Source: TMED69 sp964642505 (GTDB lineage Bacteria; Pseudomonadota; Gammaproteobacteria; Ga0077536). From it: DNA of 49,565 bases. The number at the start of each line of letters is the position of its first letter. The stretch's first letter is position 1. Both the position numbers and the translations under genes were made by a program. Location: positions 1-49,565 of the forward strand of contig CAZXQY010000007.1 in NCBI GenBank assembly GCA_964642505.1, in the 5' to 3' direction. Of the stretch, positions 16,796 through 25,082 are shown piece after piece. The notes beneath the pieces were generated by a model. The model did not search any database. It was not told where the DNA came from and was given only the letters and a program-made list of their open reading frames with translations.

Positions 16796-18742
16796 TTACC
16801 CTATATGAGATAGCTCTTTATCAATATTGATTTCCTCACCAGGCCAAACCACTATATCTCTATCAGCTAAGGCTCGATGATCGAATGCCTCAACATTTAT
16901 GAATATAGCGTCAGCTTTTGTTGTTTTCAGATCCAAAAAGATCGGCTCAGAAAAACGACCAGTTTGCACAGTCTCTTCATAGACGTCTTGACTGATTGTG
17001 CCAGTGTAGGCGCCGCTCGGAATATCTTGGTAACTCCAACCTCTTGACCGAGTCCCTACACTTAGTCTTAAAGCACGAGTAGCTGGATGGATGTCTCGAA
17101 ATGTTATATCAACCCCTTTCCCCGGCCGAAAGTCCAATTTTAAGTCGGGAGGCCTAGGAGGCGGGGTTAAGTCTTGACCAAAATATAATCCCGATAAATA
17201 AGGGCGATCCCATGCTAGCCCTGTGTCGACATAGCCGCGGATCAAATCGCCAAATTTGTTTAACCCCCAACGGCTCGGCGATAATTGAAGGCCTACGCTA
17301 TGCACCCGATCTAAAAGATCAGGATCTCTGAAAGCATCATCTAAACTGGCCCAATTACCCGCTTTATCTTTAGGATATAAACCAGACTTCAAGACATCAC
17401 AGTCAACGACACGCCATTTATCTTCGACTTTGACCTCCAAGCACAAATGCGAAGCCAATTGCCTAACTCGGCTTTCAAAGCCCATTTTCTGATATACCCA
17501 ATCCGCTACTCTACTTATGACGCCGCACCGCCCGATACCACCGAACAATAAGGCCATAGCTTTACCATTATAACCCGAGTCCGAAATATCTGTCTGCATG
17601 AAAGGATGATGAAAAAAAGAGTTTTGGATGAATTTATAGACTGTTTCAAAACGCTCGATTTCATTTGAACAATTTCCCAACAAAGAATATTCCAGCTTTT
17701 TATACAATCCTTCTTCTCCGCCTGCTCGTTGAGACGCCACAACAATCGCTGCCGTAATCAAACTACTATTAGAGCAGTCTGAAGAAACGTTCACACTTAG
17801 CGTAGGCGAATAATAAATTTCGTAATAGACCTCCAGCAGAGCGGACAACCTCTCGTTAGGATCGCTTTCTATGAAAGGATACTGCTGGTTCACGGCCACC
17901 AATTTCTCGACGATTTCTTCCGTAGTTAGCGTTGGAGCACCCAATAGATCTACATAGTTCTTATCCTTCACTTTCCAAATCATTTTTTCTGAAATATAAC
18001 GATTATCAGAAAGGGCCGTACGCTGCGGTAAACTTCTTGCTGCCATTAAAAAGCCCACATCGCTCGAACCCAACTCAAGCGAATTATTTGCTCGCAGAAT
18101 TTTGTCGATATTAGAATCCGTGACACACCAAACAAAATCAGTTGGATTTGGTGATGCTGCTGTTTTTACTATTTTTTTCAAGAACCTGAATTTTTGTTTG
18201 TATTGGGGGCTTATTACCGATCCTGCTAAAACCGCTAGATACCTAGCGCCTGGCAACACCCATATAATTGGACACACACGGAATCGGCAGCTTCCGTTGA
18301 AAAGATTCAGAAATTTGACTGTAGTCAAAAAACGCCAAAGAGAAACTCTCCCCTCTAACTCTTCCGGTAGGTGGGCCCACCTGGCCAATAATCTTCCAAA
18401 TATACCCCAACGTTCTCTATTGACTTCAATCAGAGAGCGTTCAAAAGTGTCGCACACAAAATATAAAACTCCGTCTGGACGCAACATCTTAAGTAAATAA
18501 TCAATAAGTGCCGCTTCATCAAAGAGAACTAATTCGGGGCATACGAAGATGGCATCATATCGCTCTTTCGGAAGCTGCAAAGCCCCTAGGCCTGACAAAT
18601 TAAAAAAATCTGCTTTCTCACCCAGCGCCTGCTGCCAATCCCGCAATAGACCAGTAGATTTGTATCCCACCAAAAGGGTGCTGTTGCTTCCGAGACCTAG
18701 CCGAACAAGGAAAGATTTCTTGTCCCGAATAAATTGCCTCAT
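16796..18742 (-). CDS. Methyltransferase-like / transglutaminase-like multidomain protein
   Basis: A 648-residue protein with an unusual domain order. Residues 1-125 resemble a class I methyltransferase (strand TLLVGYKSTG, then RYDAIFVCPE and LLKMLRPDGVLYFVC), but the glycine-rich SAM loop is degraded. Residues 300-450 look like a transglutaminase-like cysteine protease fold: GGIGRCGVISRV gives Cys406, ASHLCLEV gives His432, and WRVVDCD gives Asp447, the Cys-His-Asp order and spacing of the TGc superfamily. The C-terminal 130 residues (from the Pro-rich LTPPPRPPDL) read like a beta-sandwich. No signal peptide is seen, so it is probably cytoplasmic. Its start overlaps the wzt remnant stop by one base (TAATG). 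I know no described protein with this layout in an O-antigen locus; the function is unknown. Confidence 0.7.
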   Translation of the reverse strand: MRQFIRDKKSFLVRLGLGSNSTLLVGYKSTGLLRDWQQALGEKADFFNLSGLGALQLPKERYDAIFVCPELVLFDEAALIDYLLKMLRPDGVLYFVCDTFERSLIEVNRERWGIFGRLLARWAHLPEELEGRVSLWRFLTTVKFLNLFNGSCRFRVCPIIWVLPGARYLAVLAGSVISPQYKQKFRFLKKIVKTAASPNPTDFVWCVTDSNIDKILRANNSLELGSSDVGFLMAARSLPQRTALSDNRYISEKMIWKVKDKNYVDLLGAPTLTTEEIVEKLVAVNQQYPFIESDPNERLSALLEVYYEIYYSPTLSVNVSSDCSNSSLITAAIVVASQRAGGEEGLYKKLEYSLLGNCSNEIERFETVYKFIQNSFFHHPFMQTDISDSGYNGKAMALLFGGIGRCGVISRVADWVYQKMGFESRVRQLASHLCLEVKVEDKWRVVDCDVLKSGLYPKDKAGNWASLDDAFRDPDLLDRVHSVGLQLSPSRWGLNKFGDLIRGYVDTGLAWDRPYLSGLYFGQDLTPPPRPPDLKLDFRPGKGVDITFRDIHPATRALRLSVGTRSRGWSYQDIPSGAYTGTISQDVYEETVQTGRFSEPIFLDLKTTKADAIFINVEAFDHRALADRDIVVWPGEEINIDKELSHIG

Positions 18743-19726
18743 TACCCGGTCGGCCTATTTGACCATTTTGTTGGCAATTCTAGGGATACATTTTGGAATA
18801 AACCTGGCCACACAACTTTAAAACGAGCGCAGCTTCGTGCGTAGACCAACATATCATCATAACTATAACTCGAGTCAGACTTCGCCATACCGAAATTAAT
18901 TCCAAATTTACCGCGAGCCATATTCACGTAGGGAACCGACAATCTGATTAAGTTTCCACCCGCAGACAGATCAAGTTTTACGGGCATCTCAGCGTAATTA
19001 TCATCCAAGGCGTGTCTATTATGCAGCGACGCCACGGTAGTTCCTAAGCTGGTGTCTGTTATCTGTACGAACGCAAAAATATCTTCTATGTTTTTTTTAC
19101 TGTAAACCTCGGACTCAAAAGTTAATTTTTCGCCTACCAACACCGTATCTTCGTCATCAAGTCCCTCTATGTTACAACTAACAAGATTTACATCCTTGTT
19201 CGATTTCATCTGCTCTTCGAAATCATAGGGGTCTAAACCTATTTCGGAATTTCCTTCTAGCATTATCCTGTCATACATCCGGATTATTGTGCTTGGATCC
19301 GCAATTTCCTTAAGCTGTCCATCATCTATAAACATAGCTCTATTACAACTCCTAGTCAGATAGGCCATGGAATGTGTAACAAAAAACCGTAGCTCCATAC
19401 ATAGTGATTTGAGTGATTCTCTCAAAACATTTGGTGGCGAAAGCAGTGTCGCCAACGGCTAAGGCTTCATCGACTATCAGAACTTCTGGGCTTGCACTTA
19501 TAGCTAAAGAAAACATTAACCGCACCTTCATGCCACTGGAATAGGTTCCAAACGGCCAATCTATAGAGTCTTCCAGTTCGTTAAACCCTATAATCCAGTC
19601 CATCCTATCTAAAATTTCTTTTCCTTTATAACCCAAATAAAGGCCACCCATAACAACGTTCTCTCGACCAGTATATTCATCTGTCAGAACTATATCACGA
19701 AAAATCCATTTGGGTTTCTCCGCTTT
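18742..19726 (-). pseudogene. wzt: Wzt-type polysaccharide ABC-exporter ATPase, truncated and frameshifted
   Basis: The remnant of an O-antigen/capsule export ATPase with a C-terminal glycan-binding domain. One frame (from 19726) gives DEYTGRENVVMGG, YSSGMKVRLMFSLAI (ABC signature), and VLIVDEALAVGD (Walker B). A second frame resumes with FFVTHSMAYL (switch His), then a Wzt-type beta-sandwich tail of about 190 residues. The break lies at a run of six T (minus strand, 19381-19386); two more T would restore TVFFVTHS. Upstream, the frame hits TAG at 19727-19729 and no Walker A or Q-loop coding is present on either side, so about 80 N-terminal residues are gone. The partner permease Wzm is also absent. 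The glycan-binding half could still be made from an internal start (for example 19455), but export function is lost. Confidence 0.82.
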
Positions 19727-19749
19727 CTAAATTTCTAGAGTCCGTCGAG

Positions 19750-19992
19750 GTGCGCTCAAAAATAAGATTACGATTTCAACAAACTAAAATTGACAATAAG
19801 CTGATGTTGTTTAGAGGAGATGGCAAAAGCCTCGATCGGGTTCATCTTTCAAATATCCACTTGAAATTTACTGCAAATAATCTCTCTAGCTCTGAAGGTA
19901 TTTACATAGAGAATTTGGACGGCGGCTTAAAGAAAATTAGTGGTTACAAATCCACTCAAAATATTTCTGGAGACGATATTTTCTACCGGTAG
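19750..19992 (+). pseudogene. Unrecognised C-terminal gene fragment
   Basis: An 80-codon stretch with a plausible protein composition (SLDRVHLSNIHLKFTANN, SSEGIYIENLDGGLKKISGY), ending in TAG. The alternating Asn/Ile/Val pattern is reminiscent of right-handed beta-helix proteins, but that is a weak impression. The frame stays open leftwards into the wzt remnant on the other strand, there is no ribosome site before the GTG at 19750, and the first codons overlap the wzt break. I read it as the tail of a plus-strand gene that lost its 5' part in the event that truncated wzt. It may equally be a chance open frame. Confidence 0.35.
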
Positions 19993-20006
19993 ATCCGACT
20001 GCAGTG

Positions 20007-21473
20007 TTAGCGCCTTGGGCTTCGGCCGATTTTAGACTTTTGTCTGTCTATGAGCTCTTTGTCGAACTCTTCTAAGCGCGCGATAATTTTGAGCCGTTGG
20101 TAGTTTGTCGCAATCGGATCTGACCTTGCTAATCTCAATTGCTCAGCGGCTAGAGCGATTTCTCCGAGCTCAGCGTAGTGCTCCGCTAATGACATTTTTG
20201 ATGCTACCTGCATTCCTAGAGATGACAATGTCTCCGCAGACAATTTGTAAAATCTCGAGTCAATTTTTCCAGAAAATTTGTAATCCTCTAGAATTTTCTT
20301 GGCTATTTTCCTTTTTTTTAGGATTAGAGAGGATTCCACTAAACCGTAAACTCCGGCCCTGTAATTGGGGTTCTCCTTGTAAGCCTTCGTGTAATAAAAA
20401 TAAGCCTGTCTGTAGTTACCTGCCTGCTTCTCTATCGCCGCAGCCTCAATAAGAAAAGATAGTTCTGTAGGATATTGCTCTACCAGGATACCAATCTCTT
20501 TACGAGCGGCAGAAAAGTCTTCGACGGCTCGATAAGCGACGGCTCGACCGTATCGGGCCGCGAGAGACTCCGAAGCGTCCCTATCATTAATTCTATCTTC
20601 AAAGAAATGAATAGCAGTGAGCGGATCAGGTTCTGAAAAAACTTTAAGCTTTGCCCATACCAAGGAGTACTTAAAATTCTGCTCTCTGTTCACGGTCTTT
20701 ACCATAGATTCTGCACGGCTGCGAGCTTCCGCTATTCTATTCACTGAAAGAGGATGCGTCCTAAGATACTCTGGTACAAGTTTAGGGTCACTGTACCGAC
20801 TAGCCTTCATCATCCTCCCGAAGAAATTGGGCATCCCGTTTGGATCAAAACCGGATTTACTAAGTAAATTTATTCCCAAAGCGTCAGCCTCGCGCTCATT
20901 CGCTCTTGTAAAATTAATCTGGTATTGGACTGCCGCCGCCTGCGTCGCCATGATCGCCGCATAACCTGCCTGAGGATTAGCAGCGGCTAAAGCTATAGAA
21001 CCTACCAATGCTGCTACAGTAGGAATATTCAGCTTAGAAGCGGCTTCAATCATCCTGGCTCCATGCCTTTGCGTAACATGCGAAATCTCATGTGCCATTA
21101 CGGAAGCTAACTCCGCTTCAGTTTTGCTTTCTAAAATTAGCCCACTATTGAAACAAACTAACCCGCCTGGCACGGCAAAAGCGTTAATTGCCTTACTCCT
21201 AATTAAACAAATCTCAAATTCGCCATCATAATCTGCATTAGCGGCGAGCGAATCACCTAGATTATTTAAGTAGTCAACGATTTCCTCATCGTCCTCCAAC
21301 GGCGCTTGACGATGGAGTTCGCGCAAAAAAGACTTAGCTATTCTCTTTTCTTGCTCGGGCGAAATTACGCTCCCAGCAGAGTCACCTAAATCTGGAAGGT
21401 CTATCTCTGACGCCAAGAGCGCATTCACAGATTGTGCGGCCATAAACCAGATAACTATCACTAGATGGGGCAT
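20007..21473 (-). CDS. bepA: M48-family metalloprotease with TPR tail, BepA/YfgC-like
   Basis: A 488-residue periplasmic zinc protease. An N-terminal signal peptide (MPHLVIVIWFMAAQSVNA, residues 1-18) is followed by an M48 domain with HEISH at 128-132 and the third ligand region ANEREADALGINLL; from about residue 300 come tetratricopeptide-like helices (YPTELSFLIEAAAIEKQAGNYRQAYFYYTKAY). E. coli BepA of similar length degrades misfolded outer-membrane proteins and helps LptD assembly, so a role in outer-membrane quality control is likely. The ribosome site is poor. It is divergent from pfp, with 168 bases between them, and borders the truncated polysaccharide block on its other side. Confidence 0.9.
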   Translation of the reverse strand: MPHLVIVIWFMAAQSVNALLASEIDLPDLGDSAGSVISPEQEKRIAKSFLRELHRQAPLEDDEEIVDYLNNLGDSLAANADYDGEFEICLIRSKAINAFAVPGGLVCFNSGLILESKTEAELASVMAHEISHVTQRHGARMIEAASKLNIPTVAALVGSIALAAANPQAGYAAIMATQAAAVQYQINFTRANEREADALGINLLSKSGFDPNGMPNFFGRMMKASRYSDPKLVPEYLRTHPLSVNRIAEARSRAESMVKTVNREQNFKYSLVWAKLKVFSEPDPLTAIHFFEDRINDRDASESLAARYGRAVAYRAVEDFSAARKEIGILVEQYPTELSFLIEAAAIEKQAGNYRQAYFYYTKAYKENPNYRAGVYGLVESSLILKKRKIAKKILEDYKFSGKIDSRFYKLSAETLSSLGMQVASKMSLAEHYAELGEIALAAEQLRLARSDPIATNYQRLKIIARLEEFDKELIDRQKSKIGRSPRR

Positions 21474-21589
21474 AGTATTTGGGTCTTTTTAATAAATGAA
21501 TTTTGAAATCAGATTAACAGCTCTCTTACCATATAGCACGTGGCAGATTTTCGGCTAGAATGCCGGTCAATCCAAAATCTAAGTCTACG

Positions 21590-21606
21590 CCTAAGAATTA
21601 CTTAGG
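21590..21606. promoter_or_regulatory. Inverted repeat in the pfp promoter (possible operator)
   Basis: CCTAAG-AATTA-CTTAGG is a perfect 6-bp dyad with a 5-base centre, ending 1 base before a consensus TATAAT at 21608-21613. It therefore covers the -10/-35 spacer where a dimeric regulator would block or activate transcription. No regulator gene is adjacent. Confidence 0.4.
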
Positions 21607-21607
21607 T

Positions 21608-21613
21608 TATAAT
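21608..21613 (+). promoter_or_regulatory. -10 box for pfp
   Basis: A perfect TATAAT 28 bases before the pfp start codon. No good -35 hexamer is found 16-18 bases upstream, which suggests dependence on an activator or a weak promoter. Confidence 0.5.
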
Positions 21614-21641
21614 AGGACGCGAAAAAATTTCAGGATCCCAT

Positions 21642-22913
21642 ATGCCCAACACCCCAAGAAATGCTATCTACGCCCAATCGGGTGGTGTAACCGCTGTGAT
21701 CAACGCATCAGCCTTCGGGGTCATCGAAACGGCGCGGAAATATCCTGATAAAATAGGCAAGTTATTCGCAGGCCAAAATGGAATCCTTGGAGTTCTAAAT
21801 GAAAAATTAACAGACACGTCGCTTGAATCAAATCAGGACATTTCTGGGCTACGTCACACTCCAGCAGGTGCTTTCGGCTCTTGCCGATTTAAATTAGGGG
21901 ACCCCAAAAAAAACAAAAAGCTTTATGATCGACTGTTACAGGTTTTCGAAGCTCACGATGTCGGATATTTTTTTTACAACGGTGGAGGCGATTCGCAAGA
22001 CACTACCAATCAGATAGCCCAATACTGTAAAAAAAACAGTTTACCTCTTACCTGTATCGGTATTCCTAAAACGGTCGATAACGACCTACCGATAACAGAC
22101 TCGTGCCCGGGTTTTGGTTCGGTGGCGAAATATGTAGCAATCTCCACCTTGGAAGCTAGTTTGGACGTGGCGTCGATGGCGGAAACATCTACTAAAGTCT
22201 TTATTTTGGAGGTTATGGGCCGTCACGCTGGGTGGATCGCGGCAGCCGGCGGATTGGCTGCCGAAAAACTTGGGCAGCCGCCTGTTATCATTCTGTTTCC
22301 GGAGAGACCTCTTGAAAAGGCCGAGCTTGTTGAAAAAGTCAAAGAAAGTGTACGCAAATATGGATTTTGCTCAATAGTTGTCTCCGAAGGAATCCGGAAC
22401 GCTGAAGGTAAATTTATATCAGATCAAGGAGAGAAGGATGCCTTTGGCCACTCTCAACTAGGAGGTGTAGCACCCTATATAGCGGAAATCATTCGATCGA
22501 AAACGGGTTTTAAATATCACTGGTCAGTAGCGGATTATCTCCAACGCTCCGCTCGTCATATTGCCTCAGGCACTGATGTTTTACATGCTTACAAAGTGGG
22601 AGCTGCCGCGGTGGATTTCGCCATGGAGGGAGCAAACGCGATCATGCCAATAATCGTGCGAACCAATAATACTCCTTATAAATGGAAAATTGATCAAACT
22701 GCTTTGCATAACGTAGCTAATGTAGAGAAAAAACTTCCAGCCTCTTTCATCACTGATGATGGCTATGGCATCACCGCCGAATGCCTACAGTATTTGAAGC
22801 CACTTATCGCGGGAGAAGATTACCCTCCTTACGTAGGTGGTATTCCGAGTTATACTTCTTTAAAGAACCGATTGATTCCCAAAAAGCTAGGCGATGGCTT
22901 TGCTATTGATTGA
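21642..22913 (+). CDS. pfp: Pyrophosphate-dependent 6-phosphofructokinase
   Basis: A 423-residue phosphofructokinase that interconverts fructose-6-P + PPi and fructose-1,6-bisphosphate + Pi. The active-site motif is PKTVDND (Lys143), where ATP-dependent enzymes read PGTIDND; this Lys marks PPi users. The donor loop YNGGGDSQDT (about 112-121) and the substrate-binding MGRHAGWIA follow the family pattern. The length is normal for PPi-PFK and longer than bacterial ATP-PFK (about 320). ATG 21642 has AGGAT 6 bases upstream. It is followed by hppA, 99 bases later on the same strand, an arrangement reported for methanotrophic gammaproteobacteria and consistent with a shared PPi economy. The reversible enzyme can serve both glycolysis and gluconeogenesis. 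Confidence 0.94.
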   Translation: MPNTPRNAIYAQSGGVTAVINASAFGVIETARKYPDKIGKLFAGQNGILGVLNEKLTDTSLESNQDISGLRHTPAGAFGSCRFKLGDPKKNKKLYDRLLQVFEAHDVGYFFYNGGGDSQDTTNQIAQYCKKNSLPLTCIGIPKTVDNDLPITDSCPGFGSVAKYVAISTLEASLDVASMAETSTKVFILEVMGRHAGWIAAAGGLAAEKLGQPPVIILFPERPLEKAELVEKVKESVRKYGFCSIVVSEGIRNAEGKFISDQGEKDAFGHSQLGGVAPYIAEIIRSKTGFKYHWSVADYLQRSARHIASGTDVLHAYKVGAAAVDFAMEGANAIMPIIVRTNNTPYKWKIDQTALHNVANVEKKLPASFITDDGYGITAECLQYLKPLIAGEDYPPYVGGIPSYTSLKNRLIPKKLGDGFAID

Positions 22914-23012
22914 TTTGGAAGTAAAATCGGACACTGGACTTTAAATTTAATAATACTAATAAAACTTTGTTTGGATAATAAAAATTAAGATCGTTTCGAT
23001 AGGGGAGAATAC

Positions 23013-25031
23013 ATGTCTGCTTTAAACCTACTCTGGTTTTCTATTCTATGTGGCCTTGGCGCCGTTATTTATGGCGCTTTGTCCGTTCGCTGGATTCTGG
23101 CTCTTCCAAGAGGAAATGACAGAATGCAAGAAATTGCAACCGCGATTCAGGAGGGTGCTTCTGCTTACTTGAACCGTCAATACTCAACGATAGCAATAGT
23201 AGGTATCATCCTTTTCATTGTACTTGGATGGGCCCTGGATTGGTGGACCGCCATCGGTTTCCTGATAGGAGCTGTACTGTCAGGCGCTGCGGGCTATATA
23301 GGGATGAACGTTTCCGTTAGAGCAAATTCTCGAACTGCCGCCGCTGCAGATGGTGGATTGAACGCGGCCCTTCAAGTTGCTTTTCGAGGAGGAGCGATCA
23401 CTGGAATGCTTGTAGTCGGCTTAGGACTGCTTGGCGTAGCTGGTTATTACAAGATACTTCTCCATTTCGGAGTGGACGACTTGCAACCTTTGATAGGATT
23501 AGGCTTTGGAGGGTCTTTAATATCGATTTTCGCTCGACTGGGTGGTGGTATTTTCACAAAGGGTGCAGATGTTGGAGCCGACCTCGTCGGTAAAGTAGAA
23601 GCTGGCATCCCAGAAGACGATCCCAGAAATCCCGCGGTAATCGCGGATAACGTTGGGGATAATGTGGGGGACTGCGCCGGGATGGCTGCGGATCTATTCG
23701 AGACTTATGCGGTAACGGTTATTGCCACTATGTTACTTGGCGGACTGATGGTTGCCAAAGGTGATGCTGGAGGAAATGCCATAATCTATCCACTAGTACT
23801 CGGCGGCGTGTCTATAATTGCCTCTATAATAGGGACTTTTTTCGTAAAGTCTTCCGATGAAGGAAACATTATGGGAGCTCTGTATAGAGGACTCATAGTA
23901 TCAGGTGTCCTAGCCGCCATAGCCTTCTATCCAATAACAAAGGAACTTATGCCAGATAACGCAATAGCCTTATTTGGCTGTGCCATCGTTGGTCTAGTCT
24001 TAACAGCGCTTTTAGTGGTAATAACAGAGTACTATACTGGCACTGACTACAGCCCCGTGAAGCACATAGCTTCAGCTTCCGAAACCGGACATGCCACGAA
24101 CATCATAGCCGGTATAGGCATCTCTATGAAGGCTTGCGCCTTTCCGGTTCTAGCAGTTTGTGCGAGTATTTATGTGGCTTATGAACTAGCAGGTCTATAT
24201 GGCTTGGCAATAGCGGCAACATCCATGCTTTCTATGACAGGAATTATCGTGGCCCTAGATGCCTTTGGCCCGATAACCGATAACGCCGGCGGAATTGCGG
24301 AAATGGCTAATCTTCCCGAAGAAATTCGTGGCATAACAGATCCATTAGATGCAGTGGGTAACACAACTAAAGCAGTGACGAAGGGCTACGCCATTGGATC
24401 AGCTGGATTAGCCGCATTGGTGCTATTCGCAGACTACACCCATAAGCTCGAAGTCGAGCTAGGAACGACCGTCCAATTTCTGTTATCTGATCCAGAAGTG
24501 ATTATTGGACTTTTCTTAGGAGGTTTAATACCGTACCTATTCGCTGCTATGGGAATGGAGGCTGTAGGAAGAGCCGCGGGCTCGGTTGTGATCGAGGTAC
24601 GGAGGCAATTCAAAGAGATCCCCGGAATTATGGAGGGTACAGCTAAACCCGATTACTCAAAGGCCGTCGACTTGCTTACCAAGGCAGCGATTAAAGAAAT
24701 GATAATTCCATCCCTCTTACCAGTCCTGGTTCCTATAGTTGTTGGCTTCGTTCTTGGATGGAAAGCTCTCGGGGGGCTGCTTTTAGGAACAATCATTACC
24801 GGATTATTTGTAGCGATCTCTATGACGACCGGGGGCGGAGCCTGGGATAACGCCAAGAAGTATATCGAGGACGGCAACTGCGGCGGCAAAGGTTCTGAGG
24901 CACATAAGGCAGCTGTTACAGGTGACACTGTGGGAGATCCCTATAAAGATACAGCTGGACCAGCAGTCAATCCTTTAATAAAAATTATCAATATTGTCGC
25001 GCTTCTTATTGTACCGCTTTTACCCTTATAA
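23013..25031 (+). CDS. hppA: K+-independent H+-translocating inorganic pyrophosphatase
   Basis: A 672-residue integral membrane pump with about 16 transmembrane segments that couples PPi hydrolysis (or synthesis) to proton movement across the inner membrane. Substrate-site motifs are clear: GGGIFTKGADVGADLVGK and DDPRNPAVIADNVGDNVGDCAGM, then DAFGPITDNAGGIAEM and the C-terminal GDTVGDPYKDTAGPAVNPLIK. In the GNTTKAVTKG segment Lys453 replaces the Ala of K+-dependent enzymes and Thr456 accompanies it, which identifies the K+-independent class. The ribosome site GGGGAGA is strong. It probably uses PPi released by biosynthesis, in balance with the Pfp reaction. A stem-loop follows the stop. Confidence 0.97.
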   Translation: MSALNLLWFSILCGLGAVIYGALSVRWILALPRGNDRMQEIATAIQEGASAYLNRQYSTIAIVGIILFIVLGWALDWWTAIGFLIGAVLSGAAGYIGMNVSVRANSRTAAAADGGLNAALQVAFRGGAITGMLVVGLGLLGVAGYYKILLHFGVDDLQPLIGLGFGGSLISIFARLGGGIFTKGADVGADLVGKVEAGIPEDDPRNPAVIADNVGDNVGDCAGMAADLFETYAVTVIATMLLGGLMVAKGDAGGNAIIYPLVLGGVSIIASIIGTFFVKSSDEGNIMGALYRGLIVSGVLAAIAFYPITKELMPDNAIALFGCAIVGLVLTALLVVITEYYTGTDYSPVKHIASASETGHATNIIAGIGISMKACAFPVLAVCASIYVAYELAGLYGLAIAATSMLSMTGIIVALDAFGPITDNAGGIAEMANLPEEIRGITDPLDAVGNTTKAVTKGYAIGSAGLAALVLFADYTHKLEVELGTTVQFLLSDPEVIIGLFLGGLIPYLFAAMGMEAVGRAAGSVVIEVRRQFKEIPGIMEGTAKPDYSKAVDLLTKAAIKEMIIPSLLPVLVPIVVGFVLGWKALGGLLLGTIITGLFVAISMTTGGGAWDNAKKYIEDGNCGGKGSEAHKAAVTGDTVGDPYKDTAGPAVNPLIKIINIVALLIVPLLPL

Positions 25032-25046
25032 GGGCTTTTCCTTCCA

Positions 25047-25080
25047 GTTGGCGAACCACAAACTCTAGTGGTTCGTCAAC
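25047..25080. terminator. Stem-loop between convergent hppA and rlmH
   Basis: A 13-base stem (GTTGGCGAACCAC with GTGGTTCGTCAAC, one G-U pair) and an 8-base loop lie between the hppA and rlmH stops. It is well placed as a bidirectional terminator but has no clear T-tract on either side, so it may instead protect mRNA 3' ends. Confidence 0.55.
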
Positions 25081-25082
25081 TT

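Noticed and set aside
18102..18500. Plus-strand open frame of 132 codons
   Set aside because: It lies wholly antisense to the well-supported 648-residue gene and has no recognisable motif.
19379..19390. Programmed frameshift in wzt
   Set aside because: The T6 run is slippery, but the missing N-terminus makes the gene non-functional anyway, and restoring conservation needs two added bases.
22914..23012. Riboswitch or long leader before hppA
   Set aside because: The gap is only 99 bases, AT-rich, without a paired structure or recognised aptamer motif.
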